Assembly (NCBI GenBank): GCA_002433075.1
Contig: DJHM01000044.1
Coordinates: 244,493-308,492 of the forward strand
Direction: 5' to 3'
Length of the DNA: 64,000 nucleotides
From: Latescibacteria bacterium UBA6620
GTDB taxonomy: Bacteria > Latescibacterota > UBA2968
Made by a program: the position numbers and the translations under genes. Shown here in pieces: positions 53,311 to 61,207 of the stretch (the stretch's first letter is position 1; each line of letters starts with the position of its first letter). The notes beneath the pieces are model-generated. The model made no database searches and was not told the DNA's origin. It was given only the letters and a program-made list of their open reading frames with translations.

Positions 53311-53625
53311 GAACACACGGAAGAGGGCAGGCCCTGGACCACCTCGGTCATCTCGAGGCGCAATGCGTAGTCATCAGCGTTACTGTTTGGGTGATCCGAA
53401 AATGCGCCGAGAGATCCCTCGTCGCGGTTGGAGGAGCCAGGGTATTACTCCCACGACTCCTCTGCACGCCGGAAGGGATCCCTCATCGTGTGGCTACTCT
53501 TCGCCTCGATATTCCCAGACCCCTGACCGTCACGATTCGGGATGACAGTGCCTTACTAACGGGTATTGTGACTGATCCTAGCCACACCCGCTCTCCAGCA
53601 CTCCCGTTCCCCCTGCCCTGTTTTT

Positions 53626-54426
53626 TCATCGCCTGATATGCGGCGCCTCCATTACGACACGCTGCTCTTCCGACATTTCTTCGATGTAGTCCGGATAAGA
53701 TACTTCGTGGGCGCCTGAACCGTAGGACTGGAAGCCGGGGCTGAATTTGTAGAGGACGGCACGGCGTTGGTGATCGGCGGTCCAGGGTAGGGTGCCGTGG
53801 GTCAGGGTCTCCGTGAAGATGACGGCGTCCCCGGCCTTCGCGTTGACTTCGACGACGTGATTCTGGTGTTGCTCCCAGTTTTTCATCGACATGGGACAGT
53901 AGAGATTGGCTTTATGACTGCCGGGGATGACGGCCACGCCTCCGTCACCGGGGCCCTCGTCCGCGAGGAGATACTCGACAACCGTGAGTCCCGTGTAGAT
54001 TCGACCGGCTTTGAAGAAGTACGCTTCCGAGAAGCTCTTGCGCTCAACACCACCCCCGTGAAGCGTCCCTCCCTCACAACCCTTGTCCATCGCGATCAAA
54101 CCGGGACCGTGATCGAGCCGGTAGTTTTCTCCAAGGATTTCGTTCAGATACGGTTTGACGCGAGGGTCGATCAGGAGCTCTCGCCAGGGTTCGCACCACG
54201 GTTGCTCCCACGCGAGCATTCCTCCCAGACCGAGTCTTCGAGACGTGCCGGCGAGCGCCTTCGAGTCGCCGGCAAGGGAACGATCTATCGGCTCGATTTC
54301 GTCCCCGTGATGGTCGATGCCTTCGTTCAACGTGACGACCTCGTCCGCGGTCAGCACGTTTTCGAGCACCAGATAGCCCGTCAGGTCGAAGAGGTATTTC
54401 TCGTCGTCGGTCAAGGTTGGCTCCAT
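53626..54426 (-). CDS. PhyH-family protein with HxG iron site
   Basis: PhyH-family protein of 266 residues from ATG 54426. H123-G124-G125 (T-L-H-G-G-G) replaces the HxD pair; distal His is H210 in TLTHGTLPW and Arg follows in HQRRAVLYKF. It shares phrases with both domains of the protein at 49056-50540: YxxxxGRxYxxxxxV and GDGG-V-PGSHK. So three domains in the window form one HxG subfamily, against four HxD domains. Predicted soluble. Start at ATG 54426 because longer forms have no conserved sequence. Its divergent neighbour is the CocE-type hydrolase. Confidence 0.85.
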   Translation of the reverse strand: MEPTLTDDEKYLFDLTGYLVLENVLTADEVVTLNEGIDHHGDEIEPIDRSLAGDSKALAGTSRRLGLGGMLAWEQPWCEPWRELLIDPRVKPYLNEILGENYRLDHGPGLIAMDKGCEGGTLHGGGVERKSFSEAYFFKAGRIYTGLTVVEYLLADEGPGDGGVAVIPGSHKANLYCPMSMKNWEQHQNHVVEVNAKAGDAVIFTETLTHGTLPWTADHQRRAVLYKFSPGFQSYGSGAHEVSYPDYIEEMSEEQRVVMEAPHIRR

Positions 54427-54623
54427 TCGAGGCGAAATGGGTCGAGAAGCTGGATGGGTACGATTCTTTTCCAGGACGGGTTTGTCAACATCGGAAGAGA
54501 CCGAACGATGACGGGAAGAAATTTGAGTTTCGGCTCCAATGATTGGAGCCTTCATTGGGACGCCAGTGCCGATGGAGGTATCTCCGAGAATGTCCAAGAC
54601 AGGCCAGGAGAAGGATCTGACCG

Positions 54624-56654
54624 ATGATCGTATTTCCAACACAAGATGGTGTCATTTTTGTCAAGAACGTGATGGTACCGATGAGCGACGGGACACATCT
54701 GGCGATGGATCTGCACGTGCCCGAATGCGCGAACTGGGAAACGACTCCCCGCCCCTTGTTGCTTGAATACATCCCGTACCGCAAGGACGATTCTGCTCCC
54801 TACACCCCTTACCAGAATGACTTCGCCACCCACGGCTATATCGGCGCCCGACTCGACTGTCGGGGGACGGGGAGCAGCGAAGGGGTCAATACAGACGAGT
54901 ACACGGAGCAGGAACAGCTGGACGCGGTCGAAGCGATCGACTGGATCGCCGGGCAACCGTGGTCGACGGGCAAGATCGGAATGGTCGGGGCGTCTTATGG
55001 CGGTTTCACGTGCGTGCAAGTGGCCGCCCATCGGCCGGAACATCTGACGACGATCATTCCGATCTACTTCACGGACGATCGTTACACGGACGACTGTCAC
55101 TATCGAGGCGGCGCGTGGCGTTGCTATTACGACATCGGGGCCTACGGGATCTCGATGGTGGGAATGAACGCGATGCCACCGTATCCCGATTACAGCGGGG
55201 AGCGGTGGGCGGACGTCTGGGAGCAGCATCTGGAGAATAACACGCCTTATATCCTGGAATGGCTCGGGCACCAGACGGACGGGCCCTACTGGCGGCCGGG
55301 CAGCATTCGAGGACGTTATGAAGACGTAAAGTGTTCTGTCTTTATGATTGGGGGCTGGCGGGACGGCTATCCCAATCCACCCCTCCGATGCTTCGAGCAC
55401 CTGACGGCACCCAGACGTATGCTGATCGGGCCGTGGAATCACTCTCGACCAAATGTCGCAGTTCCGGGACCTCGTATCGACTACATTGCCGAGGTCGTGC
55501 GTTGGTGCGATCACTGGCTCAAGGGCGAAGACAACGGAGTGATGGATCGACCGCCGATCGAGGTCTACGTCCAGAGTTATGATGAGCCGAACGCCGATCG
55601 CCTCGAAACATCCGGCTACTGGCGGGTTGAGCAGGAGCTTGTGCCTGAGGGAAGCAGCGAACTCTCTCTTTCTCTGATGGGCGGTGGACGGTTGTCGGTG
55701 GACGGGGTAAGTGGAGATGGTATCGACACGTATGACTATCGACCCACCGTTGGGATCGCAGGCGGATTGTGGAGTGGGGGGGTGCCGTTCGGTTTGCCGT
55801 CGGATCAGCGAGTGGATGAAATACACTCGGTCAACTACACGAGCGATCCGTTGGACGATCCGATCGAGATCTTTGGGCGACCGAAGCTGAAGCTGTTCGC
55901 ATCCTCGACTGCGCCGGTGATGTGCTTCGTCGGGAGACTGTGCGACGTGGCGCCCGATGGGTCGAGTGCCCTGGTATGCACGGGCGTGCTCAACGCGACG
56001 CGTCGAGATTCGCTGGAACATCCCGAGCCGATGAGGGAAGGAGAGGTCTACGAGCTGGACATCGAGCTGGATGCGACAGCGTGGAGATTCAGACCTGGTC
56101 ACCGTATCCGGCTTTCCATCTGCAGCGCAGATTTTCCGAACCTGTGGCCTACACCCTACAATGGAACGAATGAGATTCATCGCGGATGCGAGCGCGAGTC
56201 GAGGCTGATTTTCCCTGCAGTCCCGGTCCGGCCAGCCGGAGAGAGCGAGTTACCGGACGATGAGATCAGCTTCAGAGATGGGGAGGAAGGTGCGGTCTAC
56301 GAGGAAGGCCCAGGCGAGCCGGTGTGGCAGATTCTGACGGATGTACTCGGAGATCGCACGGGCCTGGAGACGTTGCAGAAACGTCCCGTGAAGATCGGGA
56401 CCGATCTCGAGATGACCTACGAGCGAAACCTCGAGCTCTGGGCGAGCAATCGGGATCCCGCAGACGTCGTCGCGCTTGGTAAGCACCTTCGCCACATCGT
56501 TCGACGAGACTTCGAAGCACACGTCGATACGTGTTGCACGTTGAAGAGTACTGTCGACGCCTTTCACGTCACCGTGGATCTGGACGTTACGTTCAACGGG
56601 CTAAGGCACTGCCAGCGGCGGTGGGTGAAGACGTTCAGGCGAGAACTACTTTAG
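54624..56654 (+). CDS. CocE/NonD family hydrolase (peptidase S15-like)
   Basis: Serine hydrolase of the CocE / X-Pro dipeptidyl-peptidase (S15) family, 676 residues. The alpha/beta-hydrolase core has nucleophile Ser in GMVGASYGG near residue 128, Asp in IGGWRDGYPN near 243 and His in IGPWNHSRP near 273. A C-terminal jelly-roll (about 390-600) starts near TSDPLDDPIEIFGRPKLK. Substrates may be esters, acylated sugars or peptides. No signal peptide. It is divergent from the HxG PhyH gene with 197 bases between starts. A strong hairpin follows the stop. Confidence 0.9.
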   Translation: MIVFPTQDGVIFVKNVMVPMSDGTHLAMDLHVPECANWETTPRPLLLEYIPYRKDDSAPYTPYQNDFATHGYIGARLDCRGTGSSEGVNTDEYTEQEQLDAVEAIDWIAGQPWSTGKIGMVGASYGGFTCVQVAAHRPEHLTTIIPIYFTDDRYTDDCHYRGGAWRCYYDIGAYGISMVGMNAMPPYPDYSGERWADVWEQHLENNTPYILEWLGHQTDGPYWRPGSIRGRYEDVKCSVFMIGGWRDGYPNPPLRCFEHLTAPRRMLIGPWNHSRPNVAVPGPRIDYIAEVVRWCDHWLKGEDNGVMDRPPIEVYVQSYDEPNADRLETSGYWRVEQELVPEGSSELSLSLMGGGRLSVDGVSGDGIDTYDYRPTVGIAGGLWSGGVPFGLPSDQRVDEIHSVNYTSDPLDDPIEIFGRPKLKLFASSTAPVMCFVGRLCDVAPDGSSALVCTGVLNATRRDSLEHPEPMREGEVYELDIELDATAWRFRPGHRIRLSICSADFPNLWPTPYNGTNEIHRGCERESRLIFPAVPVRPAGESELPDDEISFRDGEEGAVYEEGPGEPVWQILTDVLGDRTGLETLQKRPVKIGTDLEMTYERNLELWASNRDPADVVALGKHLRHIVRRDFEAHVDTCCTLKSTVDAFHVTVDLDVTFNGLRHCQRRWVKTFRRELL

Positions 56655-56660
56655 AGGCTG

Positions 56661-56723
56661 AACGGGAGAGCGGGGGAAGAGAGAGCGGGAGATGCCGTTG
56701 CCCTCCCGCTCTCTTTCTCCCGT
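56661..56723. terminator. Nested long hairpin between convergent genes
   Basis: The inner stem GAGAGCGGGAG (56681-56691) pairs with CTCCCGCTCTC (56703-56713) around an 11-base loop. The outer arms AACGGGAGA (56661-56669) and TCTCCCGTT (56715-56723) pair on the same axis. It lies between the CocE-type gene and the end of the oxidoreductase gene at 56741, so it can end both transcripts. Purine/pyrimidine strands of the same kind recur at 4251, 27829 and 53590. Confidence 0.7.
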
Positions 56724-56740
56724 TCTCCCTCTCCGTCCTT

Positions 56741-57823
56741 CTATATATGAAAGATGTAGAGGTCCCGCTCTTTCAACGGGAGATCGATCCATCCGCCGCC
56801 GGCGCGATGACTCTCGGCGACGGCGATGGTGGCTTCGGTGATGTGGTGGGCGACATCGACGGGGCCGAGGGTGGGGCGCCCTTCCTCGTAGGCCTTAACG
56901 GTGTCCTCGAGGCAGGTGGTGACGTGGCTTCTTGCCTGAACAGGCTCCACCGGCACCCCCTCAAAGCCCGCCCGCTTTCCGTACATCCTGCCAGGCTTCC
57001 GAAGTGAGATTCCCTGACCGTTGTTCAGTGATCGGACACTGCCTTCCGAACCGAAGATTTCGTACTCCCAATTGCCCGCGGGTACGGAAGATCCGTAGAT
57101 GCCATTCTTGAACATCAGCTGATATGTTGCATCGGGATCGGAGGCGATGTGGTTGTCTTTGATGACCGTGTCGTGGGGGATGAGTTCGCCCCGGATCGAG
57201 GCGATGCCTGGATCTCCGAGGAGGAAGGAGAGCGTGTCGATCGAGTGAATGTGACCGTGCATCAAGTTGGATTTGGCGAAGTGGACGATGGAGGTGACGT
57301 CACCGATTTCGCCCTGGGCGACGATATCTCGCACCTGGTGGTAGTGTTCGTTGTACCGCCGTAGCACACCGCAGTTGAAGACGGTCGAGTTCTTCTGTAC
57401 GGCCTCCAGAATGTCGTCGGCTCGTGCGACCGAGCTGGCCATCGCCTTCTCGACATAGAGCATCGGGACGCCGGCGTTGGCCAGACTGACGGTCAGGTCG
57501 GCGTGAGAATCTCCACGAAAACTGGAATCGGGGGCTTCCTTGGCCGGTTTGAAGAGGCCGGATGCGGTGGTGCAGACAGCGACCAGGTGGAGATCTTCCT
57601 TCTCGACCATCTCCATATAGTCTTCGTAGACAGCCTCGACACCCCAACGTTCCGTGAAGGCCGATCGCTTGTCTTCCTGTAGATCTGACCCCGCAACAAC
57701 CTCCAACTGATCCATCTCCGCACAGCACGCGGCGATCGAGTAGGGTTTGATGGCGTGTTGCTCGTCGTCGATGGTGCTGCCCATTCGGCCGAGACCGATG
57801 ATGCCGACACGATAGGTGGTCAT
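56741..57823 (-). CDS. Gfo/Idh/MocA family oxidoreductase, EKA variant
   Basis: NAD(P)-dependent dehydrogenase, 360 residues. Rossmann motif VGIIGLGRMGSTIDDE with the insertion QHAIKPYSIAACCAEM, catalytic lysine in YVEKAMASSVARAD (EKP is EKA), and HGHIHSIDTLSFLLGD for the His/Asp site. These features link it to the protein at 27840-28916. It lies 115 bases downstream of an amidohydrolase gene with a perfect palindrome between them. Confidence 0.9.
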   Translation of the reverse strand: MTTYRVGIIGLGRMGSTIDDEQHAIKPYSIAACCAEMDQLEVVAGSDLQEDKRSAFTERWGVEAVYEDYMEMVEKEDLHLVAVCTTASGLFKPAKEAPDSSFRGDSHADLTVSLANAGVPMLYVEKAMASSVARADDILEAVQKNSTVFNCGVLRRYNEHYHQVRDIVAQGEIGDVTSIVHFAKSNLMHGHIHSIDTLSFLLGDPGIASIRGELIPHDTVIKDNHIASDPDATYQLMFKNGIYGSSVPAGNWEYEIFGSEGSVRSLNNGQGISLRKPGRMYGKRAGFEGVPVEPVQARSHVTTCLEDTVKAYEEGRPTLGPVDVAHHITEATIAVAESHRAGGGWIDLPLKERDLYIFHI

Positions 57824-57856
57824 GGTTTCCTCTGCTGTGATTTGCGAAATGACGTG

Positions 57857-57915
57857 GTCACCCTGAGCCCTTCGGCAGGCTCAGGATTAAACTCCGTCGA
57901 AGGGCTCAGGGTGAC
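57857..57915. repeat. Family C palindrome, perfect 18-bp arms
   Basis: GTCACCCTGAGCCCTTCG (57857) and CGAAGGGCTCAGGGTGAC (57915) are exact reverse complements of 18 bases around a 23-base centre that also holds an inner pair (GCAGGCTCAGG). It lies between two minus-strand genes. Partial matches occur near 37678-37730 and 62683-62715. Confidence 0.75.
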
Positions 57916-57938
57916 GGATCAGTGCTAAACGAATTGGT

Positions 57939-58934
57939 CTACAACCGATAAACTTTCGTTGCCGTCCCTCGAAACAGATCGTCTTTCTCCTCCTCGCTGA
58001 AATCCACGGCGACTTTCTTGAACGTGTTCCACAGGACGTGATAGGAGACCGATTGCTTCTCGACGGGGAAGTTGCTCTCGAACATACATCGGTCAGGACC
58101 GAAGCATTCGATGGCGTGAAGGTAATACGGCCTCTGGGCGTCCGCGAGTTCGTCGGAGGTGGGCGGCAGATCTCGTTCGTCCCAGCCGAAGCCGTTGGTC
58201 GTCATCGCGATCCCCCCGATCTTGGCGAACACGTTCGAGCACTCGCTGAGGGTCGCGTAGTTCTCGGACCATTCAGCGAACACTTCTTCGCGACGATTCG
58301 CGTAAGGACCGATGCCGAGCGGGCCTCCCAGATGGTTGACGACGATGGTGGTGTCGGGAAACGTGCGTGCGAGATCGGTCAGGTCTGAAAGTTGCGTGTG
58401 GTAGAGCCAGGATTCGAAGCTGAGTCCGAGTGGGGCCAGGTGGGCGAATCCCTCGTGAAAGTCGTCTTGCAGATACAGGTGCTGGACCGGGTTGTTGCCG
58501 GCGTTCGGGATGAGATCGCTTGCATCCCAGGTGCAGGATTGGCGAATCCCTCGAAAAAGGCCATTCCCGGCCTCGATGTGTGCATTCAGGACGGCTTCAA
58601 CTTCATTTCCGAACCGGAAGTTGACGTGTCCGATGATCCCGCAAACCTGCGCGCCTTCAACTTCGGCCGATTGAGCGGCCAGATCCGCAACGAATCGCGT
58701 CTCTCCGACAGGCGCTTCGATCTCGGGCACACTCTGATCGTACTCGGCGCGGCATTCGAGGAAGACCGTGCGCTCGATCCGGTGGCCGCTGTTCGTGTCT
58801 GCCCATAGGTCGTCGAGCAGATAGCGACCCCACCGACCGCTTTTCCAGAAGTGATGGTGCGGGTCAACGATGGGACGGTCTGGATCGACGATGTCTTCCG
58901 TGACCTGAGCGAGCCATTCTTGATTGACGGGCAT
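57939..58934 (-). CDS. Amidohydrolase-2, lactonase-like, twin 1
   Basis: Metal-dependent amidohydrolase-2, 331 residues from ATG 58934. Active-site pieces: IVDPHHHFWKSGRW (HxH), GLFRGIRQSC, VVNHLGGPLGIGPYANRREE (His) and RCMFESNFPVEK (Asp). Related enzymes are sugar lactonases and 2-pyrone-4,6-dicarboxylate or sulfomuconolactone hydrolases, so a lactone substrate is likely. It is a clear paralog of the gene at 59157-60158, with 222 bases between them holding repeat A2. Confidence 0.9.
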   Translation of the reverse strand: MPVNQEWLAQVTEDIVDPDRPIVDPHHHFWKSGRWGRYLLDDLWADTNSGHRIERTVFLECRAEYDQSVPEIEAPVGETRFVADLAAQSAEVEGAQVCGIIGHVNFRFGNEVEAVLNAHIEAGNGLFRGIRQSCTWDASDLIPNAGNNPVQHLYLQDDFHEGFAHLAPLGLSFESWLYHTQLSDLTDLARTFPDTTIVVNHLGGPLGIGPYANRREEVFAEWSENYATLSECSNVFAKIGGIAMTTNGFGWDERDLPPTSDELADAQRPYYLHAIECFGPDRCMFESNFPVEKQSVSYHVLWNTFKKVAVDFSEEEKDDLFRGTATKVYRL

Positions 58935-59030
58935 TGATGATCCTTGGTCGTGGGTGACTCGTCTCTGCGCCAGCCAACACAAACAGCCGGCAAGCAGGAG
59001 GTAGTCACGAATTCTTCGTTGTAGCGCAAG

Positions 59031-59138
59031 ACAATGTCACCCCGGTACGGTTCTTAGTCGGGGTCCATTCTGTGCGTAGCCTCGCCTGTTGGAAAGTCCA
59101 AATAGATCCCGGCCAGCAGGCACGCCGGGATGACAATG
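59031..59138. repeat. Family A palindromic repeat, copy 2
   Basis: ACAATGTCACCCCGGTACGG at the left and CGCCGGGATGACAATGT at the right are inverted copies. Each arm folds on itself (CCCGG…CCGGG). It separates the twin amidohydrolase genes. Confidence 0.75.
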
Positions 59139-59156
59139 TGTAGCCTTCTCTGATTT

Positions 59157-60158
59157 CTAAAGCCGATAGGCTCGCACCGCACTCCCCCGGAAAAGGTCGT
59201 CTTTCTCGCCATCGGTGAAGTCCGCCGCGATCTTCTTGAAGGCATTCCAGAGTACGTGGTAGGAAACCGACTCCTTCTCGACGGGGAAGTTGCTTTCGAA
59301 CATACAGCGATCGGGGCCCAGAACTTCGATTGCGTGGAGATAATAGGCCCGCTGGTGGTCCGCGATTTCGTCGGAGGTCGGTGGGAGATCTCGATCCTCC
59401 CAGCCGGCGCCGTTCACTCCCTGCGCAAGGCCACCGAGCTTTCCGTAGACATTGGAGCACTCACCCAGAGCGGAATGGCTCTCTTTCCACGTCTCGAATA
59501 TCTCTTCACGTCGGCCGGCATAGGGCCCGATACCGATGACACCGCCGAGGTGGTTAAGGATGATGGTCGTTTCCGGGCAGGCCTTCGCCAGGGCGACAAC
59601 CTCAGGAATCTGGGGGTGGTAACACCAGGCGTCGAAGCTGAGGCCCATTTCACCTAATTGACGTACGCCCTGCTGAAAACCTTCGGAGACGTAGAGATGC
59701 GGTGGCGGTTCGATGCGTGAATTGGGGACGTCAGGACTGGCGTCCCAGCTCGCGTGATGGCGGATTCCGCGGAACAGGCCGTTCCCGGCATCTATGTGTG
59801 CTTCGAGGACAGGCTTGACGTCCGCACCGAGGGCGATATTGGCGTGACCGACGATTGCGGCTACACTCGCCCCCTCATCTGCAGCAGACCGTGCGGCCAG
59901 GTCGGCGACAAAAGGCGTTTCGCCCACGGGTCGCATCTCTTCCGAACCGTCTTCTCGATAGTCTGCTCCGCACTCGACGAAGACTGTCTGGACGATGTTG
60001 TGTCCGGAGCTCGTGTCCGCCCACAGATCTTCCAGCAGGTAACTGTATCCACGACGCGGGTTATCGTGCCAGAAGTGATGGTGCGCATCGACGATCGGAC
60101 GATCGGGATCGATGATGTCTTCGGTGATCTGGGCGAGCCAGTCTGATCTTGGGGGCAC
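59157..60158 (-). CDS. Amidohydrolase-2, lactonase-like, twin 2
   Basis: Paralog of the gene at 57939-58934, 333 residues, starting at GTG 60158 behind GAGG. Motifs: IVDAHHHFWHDN (HxH), GLFRGIRHHASW, ILNHLGGVIGIGPYAGRREE and RCMFESNFPVEKESVSYHVL. The twins agree across nearly the whole length, consistent with duplication. Probably a lactone hydrolase feeding sugar-acid dehydratases; the genes at 35-37 kb could act next, which is inference. Confidence 0.9.
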   Translation of the reverse strand: MPPRSDWLAQITEDIIDPDRPIVDAHHHFWHDNPRRGYSYLLEDLWADTSSGHNIVQTVFVECGADYREDGSEEMRPVGETPFVADLAARSAADEGASVAAIVGHANIALGADVKPVLEAHIDAGNGLFRGIRHHASWDASPDVPNSRIEPPPHLYVSEGFQQGVRQLGEMGLSFDAWCYHPQIPEVVALAKACPETTIILNHLGGVIGIGPYAGRREEIFETWKESHSALGECSNVYGKLGGLAQGVNGAGWEDRDLPPTSDEIADHQRAYYLHAIEVLGPDRCMFESNFPVEKESVSYHVLWNAFKKIAADFTDGEKDDLFRGSAVRAYRL

Positions 60159-60475
60159 GGGGGAAACCTCGTGGTGAATCGGGCAATACTTCGGTGCGAC
60201 CGTAATAACGGCCAGTACGAAAGACGTGCGGTATAGAAATCGTGAACGGACGTTCGCGCAAGCTCAACGCGAAAGGCTGTCGTTTACTCTATGAGGTGCT
60301 GAGCTGGTAATGGGTTGGATGTTGGATCGTGGTCCGGTGGGAGCAGCTTCCAAGCTGCGAACCCCACTCTCACACAATGCGTCCCCGTGCACAGCACGAG
60401 GACGAGAGCGATGAATGATGGCACCCGGGCGTGCGGGAGCACGCCGGCTTATGTTAGGGAGGCGGCGATTTCGCG
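60159..60475. other. 317 bp gap with half of repeat family B
   Basis: No gene is seen. A single arm of family B, GTCCCCGTGCACAGCACGAG with GACGAG after it, lies at 60381-60406. The rest shows no strong open frame. The promoter of the amidohydrolase twins should lie in the first 150 bases. Confidence 0.5.
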
Positions 60476-60937
60476 TTATAGCGTGGTGCCCTCTTGCGTC
60501 ATCTGGGCGTTGTTTTGTCGAAGCTTGCCACAGAGGGACTGGAGCATATTTCGGTAGAGTTTTCGCTCGAGGTCGATGTCGTCCTTGAGGAGAGCGTCGA
60601 GGCGCAGCTTCTGGATTTCGAGCAGGACGGCATCCTTGGTGACCAGGATGGTCGCGGAACGTGGGAGTCCGGTGATCAGACTCATCTCACCCGCGAGATC
60701 GACGGCCTCGAGCGTCGCTAGGATCGTCTCTCCATCCTTGATCAATAGCTCTCCACCAAGCAGGACCCACATCGCGTTGCTGTGTTCGCCCGCTTTACAT
60801 AACCGGTTCCCGGCGTCCATCGATCCGAGCTTCCCGGAATTGAGTACGCGATTGACCTGATCGGCGGAGAGATCCTTCAGGAAAGGAATCTTCTGAGCGA
60901 TTTTCAATCGGTGAGATACCTGTGCCTGGTCCAGCAT
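60476..60937 (-). CDS. Stand-alone cyclic-nucleotide-binding domain protein
   Basis: CRP-like cNMP-binding domain protein, 153 residues from ATG 60937. The jelly-roll shows LCKAGEHSNAMWVLLGGELL and LAGEMSLITGLPRSATILV, the latter matching the phosphate-binding cassette (GEMSLITGLPRSAT, with Arg). After it comes one helix and a short tail but no helix-turn-helix, so it is not a DNA-binding regulator by sequence. It may sense cAMP or be a regulatory subunit. Isolated between repeats; monocistronic. Confidence 0.88.
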   Translation of the reverse strand: MLDQAQVSHRLKIAQKIPFLKDLSADQVNRVLNSGKLGSMDAGNRLCKAGEHSNAMWVLLGGELLIKDGETILATLEAVDLAGEMSLITGLPRSATILVTKDAVLLEIQKLRLDALLKDDIDLERKLYRNMLQSLCGKLRQNNAQMTQEGTTL

Positions 60938-61137
60938 TGTGGCCCCCGGTGTTGCGAGATTCGCACGACGGGATGCGATTTGCAACCAAGATAAGGAGGG
61001 TGGTGGGGATCGCCAAGAGTTAGGGGCATTGGGAAACTGGCGTACTATGGAATTATGGAATTGGAGGCGAGCCCGTTTGCCATCCCGGTGGTGTTCTGTG
61101 CCGGGTTACATATGACCTTCCTTGTCGGCAGCAGTAT

Positions 61138-61174
61138 AAAAAGAGCCCCCGTCTCTCAATGAGAGAAGGGGGCT
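61138..61174 (-). terminator. Rho-independent terminator of the NRAMP-like gene
   Basis: On the minus strand the arms AGCCCCC-T-TCTCTC and GAGAGA-C-GGGGGCT enclose a 3-base loop, followed by a run of Ts (plus-strand AAAAAAG at 61137-61143). It lies 34 bases after the stop of the transporter gene at 61208. Confidence 0.85.
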
Positions 61175-61207
61175 TTGTGTTGCTTCCGGCTCCCGCTCGC
61201 CTCAGCG

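Larger units (their letters stand above)
53213..53625. other. 413 bp gap with leader repeat, hairpin and degenerate repeats
   Basis: No gene is seen. In order: a class 1 leader (53225-53275), a family E hairpin (53275-53310), then broken copies of a GGGATCCCTC(G/A)TC unit at about 53408 and 53478 facing CGATTCGGGATGACAG at about 53534. The stretch near 53580-53625 ends with the CACTCCCGTTCCCC pyrimidine run also seen near 4336 and 27829. Confidence 0.5.

Noticed and set aside
54552..56180. Long minus-strand frame of 542 residues
   Set aside because: It is the antisense shadow of the CocE-type hydrolase, whose motifs and length on the plus strand are fully convincing.
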